Assembly: GCA_963925495.1 (NCBI GenBank)
Contig: CAWUST010000072.1
Coordinates: forward strand, 1 to 16,398
Direction: 5' to 3'
DNA from: UBA2108 sp963925495
GTDB taxonomy: Bacteria; Bacteroidota; Bacteroidia; Flavobacteriales_G; Salibacteraceae
Length of the DNA stretch: 16,398 nt
The first letter of the stretch is position 1; each line of letters begins with the position of its first letter. A program made the translations under genes and the position numbers. The notes beneath the pieces were generated by a model that ran no database searches, was not told the DNA's origin, and was given only the letters and a program-made list of their open reading frames with translations. Of the stretch, positions 6,351-14,228 are shown one piece after another.

Positions 6351-8006
6351 ATGTCAGATAATTTAAGTTACCTCTCAGGAAGGAAAGGATTAAGCGACAA
6401 TTTGTTCGAAAATTATGTTACACTAGCAGAAGATACTGGTACCGTGGAACATGAAAAACTTTCTGAACTGGCCAATGATTTTCTCATTGGAGATGCCAAT
6501 ACTTTTGGTGCAACATCTTTTTATGATTTCCTAAAAGAAGAGAATAGAGGCAAAAAAGTATATGTATGTAATGGCTCCGCATGTCTTTGTGCTGGCACTC
6601 AAGAAAAATTAACCGAAGATCTTTCAAGGCATTTTAGTGCTAAAGAAATAGGTGAAATGTGCTGTTTAGGAAGGTGTCATGAGAATGGCGCTTTCAATTA
6701 TGAAGGCAATAATTATTCTGCTAAATCCAGTGGAGAAATAGATTCTATTATTAAAAACAAAACAGCATCTCTTGATACTTACCATGTAGGTTCTAATTGT
6801 GATGAACCTATTTTAATAACTGAATTTCCAGGAATTGAAACGTATTATCAGGCCTTGGAAGATGCACTTAAAAAATCACCAAATGATTTATTAGAGAATT
6901 ACAAGGCTTCTGGACTAAGAGGAAGAGGTGGAGCAGGATTTCCTAAAAGTTACAAACTAGAAGCGGTAAAAAAAGCAAAAGGAGATCAAAAATTTATTGT
7001 TTGTAATGCCGACGAAGGCGATCCAGGAGCATATTCTGATCGTTGGTTATTAGAAGAACGCCCTCATTCTGTTTTGTTTGGGATGATATTGGCCGGATAC
7101 ATTGGTGGTGCAGATAAAGGTGTTGTTTACATTAGAGCGGAATACCCGGAATCGGTTAGAATTACCGAAAAAGCAGTTCAAGATTTAAGAGACCAAGGAT
7201 ATCTTGGTGAAAATATAAAAGGCAGTGGCTTTAATTTTGATTTTAAAGTAATAAAGGCTGCCGGAGCGTATGTATGCGGTGAAGAAACTGCACTGCTTTC
7301 TTCTATTGAAGGACAAAGACCTGAAGTAAGAGTAAGGCCTCCATTTCCTGCTGAAAAGGGATTATTCAATCGTCCAACTCTGGTAAATAATGTGGAGACC
7401 TTTGCGTCAGTTCACTTTATCGTTACTGAAGGTGGAGAAGCTTACGGCAAAAGAGGAAGAGGGAGATCTACTGGAACAAAACTAGTTTGTTTGGATAGTT
7501 TTTTTAATCGTCCGGGTATGTATGAAGTTGAAATGGGAACGCCATTAACTGAAGTGATTAATGATCTTGGACAAGGTTTTAAATCTCCAGTGAAAGCCTT
7601 ACACGTAGGTGGTCCATTGGGTGGGATTGTTCCGACTTCAGAATTTGATAAACTGTCAGTGGATTTTGAATCTTTCGCTGAAAATGGATTTTTGTTGGGA
7701 CATGCCGGAATGTTAAGTATTCCGCAGGATTTTCCAATGATAAAATACCTAGAACATCTTTTTGAATTTACTTCAGTAGAGTCTTGTGGTAAATGTTTTC
7801 CTTGTAGACTTGGCGCAAAACGAGGATGGGAAATGCTAGAAAAAGTTCAGGCTGATGGAAATTACAAGATAGACAGACAGTTAATGTATGATTTATTAGA
7901 AACTATGGAAGATGGTTCGCTTTGCGCACTTGGTGGAGGTTTACCATTAGGAATTAAAAACGCTCTTCAATATTTCGATGGAGAATTGAAAGAGTATTTT
8001 AAGTAA
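6351..8006 (+). CDS. fdhB: NAD-dependent formate dehydrogenase, diaphorase subunit (NuoE-NuoF fusion)
   Basis: The 551-residue protein fuses two modules that are separate in complex I. Residues about 1-135 are a NuoE-like thioredoxin-fold domain with a [2Fe-2S] site: VCNGSAC (Cys73, Cys78) and CLGRC (Cys105, Cys109). Residues about 150-551 are NuoF-like. They include the FMN-binding GLRGRGGAGFP (188-197), CNADEGDPGAYSDR (218-231), the nucleotide-site GAYVCGEETALL (305-316), and a [4Fe-4S] ligand set ESCGKCFPC plus SLC (Cys479, 482, 485, 525). It should accept electrons from the catalytic subunit and reduce NAD+ in the cytoplasm. It is 108 bp upstream of that subunit's gene, which rules out a complex I operon. 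A hydrogenase diaphorase (HydB-like) is the alternative, but the neighbour is a formate dehydrogenase. No promoter was confidently placed. Confidence 0.88.
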   Translation: MSDNLSYLSGRKGLSDNLFENYVTLAEDTGTVEHEKLSELANDFLIGDANTFGATSFYDFLKEENRGKKVYVCNGSACLCAGTQEKLTEDLSRHFSAKEIGEMCCLGRCHENGAFNYEGNNYSAKSSGEIDSIIKNKTASLDTYHVGSNCDEPILITEFPGIETYYQALEDALKKSPNDLLENYKASGLRGRGGAGFPKSYKLEAVKKAKGDQKFIVCNADEGDPGAYSDRWLLEERPHSVLFGMILAGYIGGADKGVVYIRAEYPESVRITEKAVQDLRDQGYLGENIKGSGFNFDFKVIKAAGAYVCGEETALLSSIEGQRPEVRVRPPFPAEKGLFNRPTLVNNVETFASVHFIVTEGGEAYGKRGRGRSTGTKLVCLDSFFNRPGMYEVEMGTPLTEVINDLGQGFKSPVKALHVGGPLGGIVPTSEFDKLSVDFESFAENGFLLGHAGMLSIPQDFPMIKYLEHLFEFTSVESCGKCFPCRLGAKRGWEMLEKVQADGNYKIDRQLMYDLLETMEDGSLCALGGGLPLGIKNALQYFDGELKEYFK

Positions 8007-8025
8007 TTAAAAGTCATTCGTGTAT

Positions 8026-8069
8026 CCGTCCTCCCTTTGGGAAGGCGGCGTGCAGCGACGGAAGGGGTT
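8026..8069. repeat. GC-rich palindromic intergenic repeat (REP-like)
   Basis: In a very AT-rich genome this 44-bp island stands out. It contains CCGTC (8026-8030) matched by GACGG (8057-8061). It also holds an inner hairpin, CCTCCC-TTT-GGGAAGG (8030-8045, one bulged A), and ends GGAAGGGGTTG. The overall layout (CTCCC...GGG, then GGCGGCGTGCAGCGACGG, then a G-run) resembles a dispersed intergenic palindrome I recall from many Bacteroidota genomes. No second copy is in this window, so its repetitive nature is inferred. It lies between the two formate dehydrogenase genes, where the RNA hairpin could affect mRNA processing or relative expression. Confidence 0.6.
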
Positions 8070-8114
8070 GTTAAGCATTTTGTTTTGAACTTCAATAAAA
8101 TTATAGAGTAGATT

Positions 8115-10910
8115 ATGAGCACAAAAACTACAAACACAAATATTTCAGTTAATCAAAGTGGTAAATTGAACGGGCAAACGAAAACGAAGTTGGCTTACAT
8201 CAATGATCAGTCGTACCAAATGGAAGACGGAGAAACCGTACTTTCTTTTGTACGTCGACATCATGGAAATGAAGAAGTTCCGACTCTTTGCGATGCTCCC
8301 AATCTTGATCCATTCGGCTCATGTAGAGTTTGTAGCGTAGAAGTTGCTTTAGAAAAAGGTGGCAAAGCAAAAACCGTAGCTTCATGTCATACTCCTTTAG
8401 CTGAAGGGTTTTACATTTATACAAGCACTGAAAAAATGCATCGTTTGCGCAAGAACATTGTAGAATTAGTGCTTACAGATCATCCCTTAGATTGTTTGAC
8501 CTGTGAAGTGAATGGGAATTGTGAATTACAAACTGTTGCTGCTCAGGTTGGTATTCGCGATGTTCGTTATCCTGCCGGGGAAAACCATTTGCACTACGAA
8601 AAAGATAATAGTCACCCATATATGACTTCGGACTTGTCAAAATGTATCAATTGCTACCGTTGTGTTCGGGCTTGCGATGAAGTACAAGGTCAGTTTGTTT
8701 TGAGTATGGCTGGTCGTGGGTTTGACAATAAAATTGTAAAAGGAGCTGACACCACATTTGATGATTCAGCTTGTGTAAGTTGTGGCGCTTGTGCTCAAGC
8801 ATGCCCAACATCAGCAATTTCTGATGTTTTTCAATCAAAAGCTATTCAAGCAACTGATACTACACGTACTGTTTGTACTTATTGTGGTGTAGGTTGTAAT
8901 TTGGAAGTAGCCACAAAAAGTGGAGAAATATTAAGTATTCAAGCGCCTTATGACGCTGAAGTGAATCAAGGGCATACTTGTCTGAAAGGACGATATGCTT
9001 TTAAATTCTACGATCATCCCGATCGATTGCGTGATCCACTAATAAAAAGAAATGGCAAGTTTGAAAAAGCAACTTGGGTTGAAGCTTACGATTATATAGT
9101 TTCTAAATTTGAAAAAATAAAAAAAGAACACGGTCCAAATGCAATAGCCGGAATTGCTTCTTCACGTACCACCAATGAGGAAAATTATTTGATGCAGAAA
9201 TTTATTCGTGCCGTTATAGGAACGAATAATATAGATGGATGTGCTAGAGTATGCCATTCACCTACTGCATTAGGAATGCAACGAACTTTCGGAACTGGAG
9301 CTGCAACAAATTCTATCGATGATATAAACGATACGGATATGATGATGGTAATTGGAGCAAATCCTACCAAAGGACATCCGGTAACTGGAGCAAAAATGAA
9401 ACAACGTGCCATGAAAGGCGCTAAACTGATTGTAATTGATCCATACAGAACAGAAATTGCTAAGTATGCTGATTACCATTTACAATTAAGACCAGGTACT
9501 AACGTAGCTGTTTTGAATATGATGTTGTATTACATTGTAATGGAAGGACGTGCTGAAAATGACTTTATTAAGTCTAGAACTACTGGTTATGAGGAATTTG
9601 TTCAGAGCATTCACAAGCTGGATATCGATAAGCTAGAAGAAGTTTCTGGTGTAGATAGAAACTTGGCAAAAGCTGCGGCCTTGGCTTATGCCGATGCACC
9701 AAATGCAATGTCATTTCATGGCTTAGGAGTTACAGAACATTCTCAAGGAACTTTTACGGTAATGCTTATTGCACAATTGGCAATGATTACAGGAAATATT
9801 GGAAGACGTGGAGTAGGGGTTAATCCACTTCGTGGACAAAACAATGTTCAAGGTTCTGCCGATATGGGAGTTCAACCGCACCAAGGTGCTGGTTATATGG
9901 ACGTAAACAACGAAGAGGTCATCAACATGTATTCCGACTTTTATGGCGCTGAAGTTCCATTGGGTGAAGGATTAAAAATTCCACAAATGTTTGATGCAGC
10001 AATTGCTGGCGAGCTAAAAGCTGCTTGGGTAATTGGTGAAGATGTAGCGCAAACAGATCCAAATACAAAACACGTAGTAAAAGCACTTGCTAATTTGGAT
10101 ATGCTTATCGTTCAAGAACTGTTTATGACTGAAACTGCTTTATTAGCAGATGTAGTTTTACCGGGAGCTAGTTTCTTGGAAAAATCAGGAACATTTACGA
10201 ATGGGGAAAGAAGAATTCAACGGGTTCAGAAAGTAGTTGAACCAATTGGAAACTCAAAACCAGATGGGCAAATCATTATTGACGTAATGAACCGTATGGG
10301 CTACAAACAAGCCGATTACGATGCGAAAACCATGTTGGAAGAAATTTCTCAAATTGTTCCTTTTTTCAAAGGAGTTAAATGGGATGAGTTGGGCGATAAT
10401 GGAAAACAATGGCCAGTAAAAGAAGATGGAACGGACACTCAAATTTTACATACCGAAGAATTTAAAATAGGTAAAGGTAAATTTAAGGCTTTTGATTGGA
10501 GAGAATCAGAAGAAATTACAGAACACGGAAATCAATTTCCTTTTATTCTTACAACAGTAAGGGAATTAGAGCATTACAACTGTGGCGCTATGACTAGACG
10601 TACTGGAAACGTAGATATCTTAGGTGAAGATTATTTGGTGATAAATCCAGTGGATGCAGAAGCCAAAGGAATCAAACATGGAGATATGGTTTGTATTACT
10701 TCAGAAAGAGGAAAAGCCGATGTAAGAGCTAAAGTTTCTACAGATGTAAAATCCGGAGTATTGAGTTCTACTTTTCATTTTCCAGAGATTATGCTGAATA
10801 ACTTAACTTCTAATGTAAGTGATTCGGAAGCTATGTGCCCGGAGTACAAAGTAGTTTCTGTTGATGTCCGAAAGAGTAAGGGAGAGTTTAAGGAGAAGGT
10901 TAAGAATTAG
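8115..10910 (+). CDS. fdhA: NAD-dependent formate dehydrogenase, catalytic alpha subunit
   Basis: This 931-residue molybdopterin enzyme would oxidise formate to CO2 (or the reverse). The N-terminal NuoG-like part has a [2Fe-2S] domain (Cys59, 70, 73, 91), a His-Cys3 [4Fe-4S] site (His123, Cys127, 130, 136) and two ferredoxin-type clusters (CINCYRCVRAC, Cys177-187; CVSCGACAQAC, Cys220-230). From about 250 the oxidoreductase domain begins with CTYCGVGC plus Cys289. The active site is ARVCHSPT with Cys380 and His381, so cysteine replaces the selenocysteine of E. coli FDH-H. The C-terminal dinucleotide-binding domain (about 805-925) includes HYNCGAMTRRT. All cluster ligands are present. With the upstream NuoE-NuoF fusion it forms a soluble NAD-linked complex like C. 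necator Fds or R. capsulatus Fdh. FdhD and cofactor synthesis genes must lie elsewhere. The first 25 residues or so are polar and poorly conserved. Confidence 0.93.
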   Translation: MSTKTTNTNISVNQSGKLNGQTKTKLAYINDQSYQMEDGETVLSFVRRHHGNEEVPTLCDAPNLDPFGSCRVCSVEVALEKGGKAKTVASCHTPLAEGFYIYTSTEKMHRLRKNIVELVLTDHPLDCLTCEVNGNCELQTVAAQVGIRDVRYPAGENHLHYEKDNSHPYMTSDLSKCINCYRCVRACDEVQGQFVLSMAGRGFDNKIVKGADTTFDDSACVSCGACAQACPTSAISDVFQSKAIQATDTTRTVCTYCGVGCNLEVATKSGEILSIQAPYDAEVNQGHTCLKGRYAFKFYDHPDRLRDPLIKRNGKFEKATWVEAYDYIVSKFEKIKKEHGPNAIAGIASSRTTNEENYLMQKFIRAVIGTNNIDGCARVCHSPTALGMQRTFGTGAATNSIDDINDTDMMMVIGANPTKGHPVTGAKMKQRAMKGAKLIVIDPYRTEIAKYADYHLQLRPGTNVAVLNMMLYYIVMEGRAENDFIKSRTTGYEEFVQSIHKLDIDKLEEVSGVDRNLAKAAALAYADAPNAMSFHGLGVTEHSQGTFTVMLIAQLAMITGNIGRRGVGVNPLRGQNNVQGSADMGVQPHQGAGYMDVNNEEVINMYSDFYGAEVPLGEGLKIPQMFDAAIAGELKAAWVIGEDVAQTDPNTKHVVKALANLDMLIVQELFMTETALLADVVLPGASFLEKSGTFTNGERRIQRVQKVVEPIGNSKPDGQIIIDVMNRMGYKQADYDAKTMLEEISQIVPFFKGVKWDELGDNGKQWPVKEDGTDTQILHTEEFKIGKGKFKAFDWRESEEITEHGNQFPFILTTVRELEHYNCGAMTRRTGNVDILGEDYLVINPVDAEAKGIKHGDMVCITSERGKADVRAKVSTDVKSGVLSSTFHFPEIMLNNLTSNVSDSEAMCPEYKVVSVDVRKSKGEFKEKVKN

Positions 10911-11020
10911 GTTAGTTTTTAATACAACAAACTGCTTGGACTTGGAAAGTTTTCGGAGTGCGTGAACATTTGGGTTCGTAAAAATTACAAAAAACAAAGG
11001 GATATTAACTTAAAAGAAGC

Positions 11021-11113
11021 GTGATTAAGCGATTAATAATTTTAATTCTTGCAATAAACACTAAAATTTATAGTCAGCTAATCGCTATTAGACAAAGGTT
11101 TAATACTAATTAA
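11021..11113 (+). other. Possible remnant: 30-codon frame resembling a signal peptide
   Basis: The 206-bp gap between the formate dehydrogenase and the convergent glycosyltransferase gene has no clear gene. One GTG-initiated frame reads MIKRLIILILAINTKIYSQ and stops after 30 codons. It looks like a Bacteroidota Sec signal peptide with nothing behind it. It may be the stump of a lost exported-protein gene, or chance in AT-rich DNA. The gap also holds CTAAT-CGCT-ATTAG (11078-11091), a small hairpin near the 3' end of both convergent genes. Confidence 0.2.
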
Positions 11114-11116
11114 GAA

Positions 11117-12307
11117 CTAGTTTGTAAATTTTTTTTTAGAAGAAAAGAATAAAATAAATCCTATAAAAACTAAATTACTTAAACCCAAAAAGCCGAGTTT
11201 ATCGAAATTATCGGATCCTTCGTTTCCTAACATATCACTCGAATTTCCGCCATAAAAAAACGCCAAAATGATGAACAGTAGGGACAATGGAATGTTTCTA
11301 GCTTTAATCAAATAACTCGTAATCAATAGTAGTAAAGGAATTGAAAATAAAAAATGTTCGGTATCGGTTATTAAAAAATTAGGAACAGATGCTATCAATA
11401 AAAAGTAAAATAAAAGCTGTCCTTGATTTTTATCTGAATTGGTAATTTGAGTTTTCTGTTTTAAAACCCAAAAGAAACTAAACAATAAGCCCGCGTTCAA
11501 TGCAAAGAATAAGAAGTCGAAATATCCTTGAAGATCAATAGAAAAATAGTTTCGTAATAAAGAGGATATGGTATGAGAACTAGTAAGATATCCAGAATGC
11601 TGACTCATGGAAACAAACCAATCTTGGTAAAGTCCAGTTCCATTTTCCCATCCTAAAATTAGGATGGATGCACCAACAAACGCAACAATTAACAGGCCTG
11701 TAGAATTTATTAATTTCCATTTTTGGTACAGAATAAAAGGAAGAACTAAAACTAAAAAATAGGGTTTAGTTAAAATTACAATTGCCAAAAGAGTAGAAGC
11801 CAGAAGGATTTTGTTTTTCAATGAAAACTGCAAGGCCAAGGTGAGTAAAAACATCAATATAATGTTGGTATTACCCAAATGTAACTCCCTTATTAAGTGG
11901 TTCAAAATTATAATTAGAACAATTAAAAATAAAAATACATTGTTGCTTTTTAAATTAAAAACGTACTTGTTTACTAATTTATTTAGGGTGAGGATGAGAT
12001 AAATAGTTAGGGCAACTATTATCCAAAACTGAACGATACTCGCTAAAGAAAAGGGCAGTAGAGTAAAGGGGGTAAAAAACAGCAATGTAAATGGAGAATA
12101 TTTGTAATATCCAGTATCGAGACCAAATGTTACGCCATATACTTGTTCATTCGAAACCAATGCTTGTGCCGCTTCATAAAACACTCTAAAATCGTTGAGC
12201 CAAAATCTTCCGTTAGCTTGTTCGACTAACATCATTATTAAAAACAAAACAACAGTTAATGTGCTGAAAATAATGGCAGATCGATGTTTAAGTAAAAAAG
12301 CTAGCAT
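11117..12307 (-). CDS. GT87-type (DUF2029) integral membrane glycosyltransferase
   Basis: The 396-residue protein is almost wholly hydrophobic, with about ten membrane helices, the first at about residues 10-28. After helix 1 a periplasmic loop carries NDFRVFYEAAQAL (38-50) with the conserved Asp39, followed by the YYKYSPFTLLFFTP stretch (67-80). This layout is typical of the GT-C fold family GT87, whose members transfer mannose or related sugars from a polyprenyl-phosphate donor. The Asp-Phe pair is the usual catalytic-base motif in this family. Substrate and acceptor cannot be told from the sequence. It follows the ACMSD gene by 17 bp on the same strand and is probably its second cistron, though no metabolic link is evident. 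The C-terminus ends in a short basic tail (SSKKKFTN). Confidence 0.8.
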   Translation of the reverse strand: MLAFLLKHRSAIIFSTLTVVLFLIMMLVEQANGRFWLNDFRVFYEAAQALVSNEQVYGVTFGLDTGYYKYSPFTLLFFTPFTLLPFSLASIVQFWIIVALTIYLILTLNKLVNKYVFNLKSNNVFLFLIVLIIILNHLIRELHLGNTNIILMFLLTLALQFSLKNKILLASTLLAIVILTKPYFLVLVLPFILYQKWKLINSTGLLIVAFVGASILILGWENGTGLYQDWFVSMSQHSGYLTSSHTISSLLRNYFSIDLQGYFDFLFFALNAGLLFSFFWVLKQKTQITNSDKNQGQLLFYFLLIASVPNFLITDTEHFLFSIPLLLLITSYLIKARNIPLSLLFIILAFFYGGNSSDMLGNEGSDNFDKLGFLGLSNLVFIGFILFFSSKKKFTN

Positions 12308-12324
12308 AAATGAATAATATGATT

Positions 12325-13332
12325 TTATTCAAACAATTGTTTTTCTAATCCAAGCCATTTTAAAGCAGAACCATGAAGCAAATCTCCTTTTTTAGTTTCG
12401 GTGTAAGGCATAGAATTTATCAATTGCCCTGGTTCTAATTCTCCAAGCGGAAACGGATAATCCGTTCCTAAAGCAACTTTGTCAGAACCCACTAAATCCA
12501 CTAAATAATCTAACATTTTTGGATCATGTACCAGGGAGTCTAGCCAAAACTTGCCCATGTATTCCCTTGGGTTTATTGGGTTGTTAACTGCGCATAAATC
12601 TGGTCTAACATTAAAGCCATGTTCTACTCGCCCGATTGTGGCTGGGAAAGACCCGCCTCCATGTGCAATTGCCACTCTAAGATTAGGTAGCTTTTCAAAT
12701 ATTCCTCCAAATATCAAATGACAAATTGCTCTAGAACTCTCAGCTGGCATACTTACCAACCAGGGCAACCAATATTGTTGTAAAGTATCAGCGCCCATCA
12801 TGTCCCAAGGGTGAATAAAAACTGCCATGTCTAAATCCTGACATGCTTCAAATACTCTTACAATTTCTGGAGCAGAAAGGTTCCAATCGTTCACATGTGT
12901 GCCTATTTGTATTCCTTTGAGTCCAATGTTTTTGCAACGTTCCAATTCCTTTATGGCCAAATCTGGAGCTTGCATGGGTAGAGTTCCTAAACCAATGAAA
13001 CGCTTGGGGAAATCATTTACAATACCCGCAATGTGATCGTTTAAAAACATAGCAACCTCTAAACAATCGTTTGGCTTGGCCCAATAACTAAACATTACCG
13101 GAACGGTAGATAGAACCTGTACATCAACATGTTGGTGGTTGCATTCTGTCATTCGTGCTTCTGCATCCCAACAGTTTGATTCTACTTCTCTGAAAAAATG
13201 ATCATCTTTCATCATACGAGCACAGCAGCTCTTATGATGGTCTAGATGTATAAATCCTCCGTAACCAAACCGTTCTTTGAAGTTAGGGATATCTCGGGGT
13301 AAAATGTGAGTGTGAATGTCTATTGTTAACAT
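12325..13332 (-). CDS. acmsd: 2-amino-3-carboxymuconate-6-semialdehyde decarboxylase (ACMSD)
   Basis: The 335-residue amidohydrolase-superfamily enzyme follows the human and Pseudomonas ACMSD sequences nearly end to end, with blocks such as STVPVMFSYWAKP, GLGTLPMQAPDLA and LGTDYPFPLGELEPG. It would decarboxylate aminocarboxymuconate semialdehyde in the kynurenine route of tryptophan breakdown, steering carbon away from quinolinate and NAD. The zinc ligands His7, His9, His174 and Asp291 are present. So are the catalytic His224 and substrate-binding arginines at Arg48 and Arg235. Its length equals that of the animal enzyme (336), so it is complete. No signal peptide is present, so it is cytosolic. 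No other kynurenine-pathway gene is in the window. It leads a likely two-gene minus-strand transcript with the GT87 gene. Confidence 0.95.
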   Translation of the reverse strand: MLTIDIHTHILPRDIPNFKERFGYGGFIHLDHHKSCCARMMKDDHFFREVESNCWDAEARMTECNHQHVDVQVLSTVPVMFSYWAKPNDCLEVAMFLNDHIAGIVNDFPKRFIGLGTLPMQAPDLAIKELERCKNIGLKGIQIGTHVNDWNLSAPEIVRVFEACQDLDMAVFIHPWDMMGADTLQQYWLPWLVSMPAESSRAICHLIFGGIFEKLPNLRVAIAHGGGSFPATIGRVEHGFNVRPDLCAVNNPINPREYMGKFWLDSLVHDPKMLDYLVDLVGSDKVALGTDYPFPLGELEPGQLINSMPYTETKKGDLLHGSALKWLGLEKQLFE

Positions 13333-13754
13333 GGGATAAAAGTAGATTTCTTCTAGATATAGAGAAAGGAGGATATAAAATAGTTTTTAAAAAAAATAAT
13401 GTAGTAAGTGTTCAGTGAAAAATATAGATAAATTTCAGATTACCAAAAAGAAAAAGTAATTCAAAACCATTATCATTTTAAAAGGCTCTTTAAACTTGTT
13501 TTGAAATGGCTTTTTTTATAGGCTGAAAATTTGAATAAACGATGTCATTTTCAAGAGTTCTTTTAATATTCCTTTGCACTATGAAAAAAGAATGGTTGAA
13601 AGGATAGCAATTATAATTCTACTTAGGGCAGGTCGATGGTGTTAAACGTTTGATCTTAACTAGACAATTTTAGAATCCATTATTAGGCTCTAATTCTCTT
13701 TTTTTATTATCATTTTTGCAGAATTAATTTTTACATTAATTTCAGAATAATTCT
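13333..13754. other. Gene-free divergent intergenic region
   Basis: This 422-bp AT-rich stretch separates the minus-strand ACMSD gene from the + strand DUF6495-type gene, so it must hold both promoters. Near the right end, TATCATTTTTGC (about 13707-13718) is a loose match to the Bacteroidota -7 element for the rightward gene. I found no convincing -33 partner and no clear leftward promoter. Apart from the hairpin at 13480-13517, I see no coding remnant, repeat or RNA gene. Confidence 0.6.
13480..13517 (+). terminator. Weak hairpin followed by a T-run
   Basis: AAAAGGCTCTTTAAA pairs imperfectly (about 12 of 15 positions, one G-U) with TTTGAAATGGCTTTT across a short loop. It runs into TTTTTTTATA, like a rho-independent terminator on the + strand. 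No + strand gene lies upstream, so it may end read-through or an unrecognised small transcript, or it may be a relic. Confidence 0.3.
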
Positions 13755-14228
13755 ATGCCTAAATACAGATTACTTTCCCATGACGAATTAATGGAATTTC
13801 AAAAAGAATTCATTGATTATCTTATAGTTAATGGAATTGAGGCCACAGATTGGCAGGACATTAAGACGAAAAAACCCGAAGAAGCAGTTAAAATAATTGG
13901 ACTTTTTAGCGATGTTATTCTAGAAGGAAGCATGCGTAAAGTAAAGTTTCTGGAAATTAGAAAACCTAAAGAAGTACAATGTTTTCAATGTTTGGGTGAA
14001 AAAATAATAATGGTTGCCATGCAAGCTGGAGATGAAATAGATATTGATTTCACAAGCAATAAAGGCTTAATGGAGGCAATGACCACTCCTCCCAAAGGTT
14101 TACAAGTGTTTACCTCTGAAAAGAAATATGACGAGACTCGCGAAGAAGAATTATTTAGAATGACCATGAATGGAGCATTGGTTTCCGATGGGAAGTTATT
14201 TAAAGCACTCAGTATGGCACTGGTGTAG
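13755..14228 (+). CDS. Conserved Bacteroidota protein, probably DUF6495 family
   Basis: The 157-residue soluble protein has no signal peptide. It opens MPKYRLLSHDELMEFQKEFI and has the stretch GLFSDVILEGSMRKVKFLEI (about 49-68). A CFQC pair (Cys76, Cys79) follows, then GDEIDIDFT (92-100) and an ending LFRMTMNGALVSDGKLFKAL. This arrangement agrees with what I recall of DUF6495, a family of unknown function seen in Bacteroidota. The assignment is from memory of the pattern. The stop at 14226 comes soon after the conserved end, so the gene looks complete. However, coding-like sequence continues immediately in another frame (14204-14407), so a lost C-terminal extension by frameshift cannot be ruled out. 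Confidence 0.68.
   Translation: MPKYRLLSHDELMEFQKEFIDYLIVNGIEATDWQDIKTKKPEEAVKIIGLFSDVILEGSMRKVKFLEIRKPKEVQCFQCLGEKIIMVAMQAGDEIDIDFTSNKGLMEAMTTPPKGLQVFTSEKKYDETREEELFRMTMNGALVSDGKLFKALSMALV

Noticed and set aside
6351..8006. NADH:quinone oxidoreductase (complex I) NuoEF assignment
   Set aside because: The gene is paired only with a molybdopterin catalytic subunit bearing formate dehydrogenase motifs, and no other complex I genes are present.
9252..9257. Possible selenocysteine site in the formate dehydrogenase
   Set aside because: The catalytic position is a cysteine (Cys380 in ARVCHSPT) and no in-frame TGA interrupts the gene.
11029..11085. GCGATTA / TAATCGC inverted repeats 43 bp apart
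   Set aside because: Arms of only 7 bp with a long AT-rich spacer are expected by chance. There is no sign of an insertion element or target duplication.
11649..11666. 8-bp-arm inverted repeat CATCCTAA-AA-TTAGGATG
   Set aside because: It is inside the glycosyltransferase coding sequence, encodes an ordinary stretch and has no T-run, so it is probably chance.
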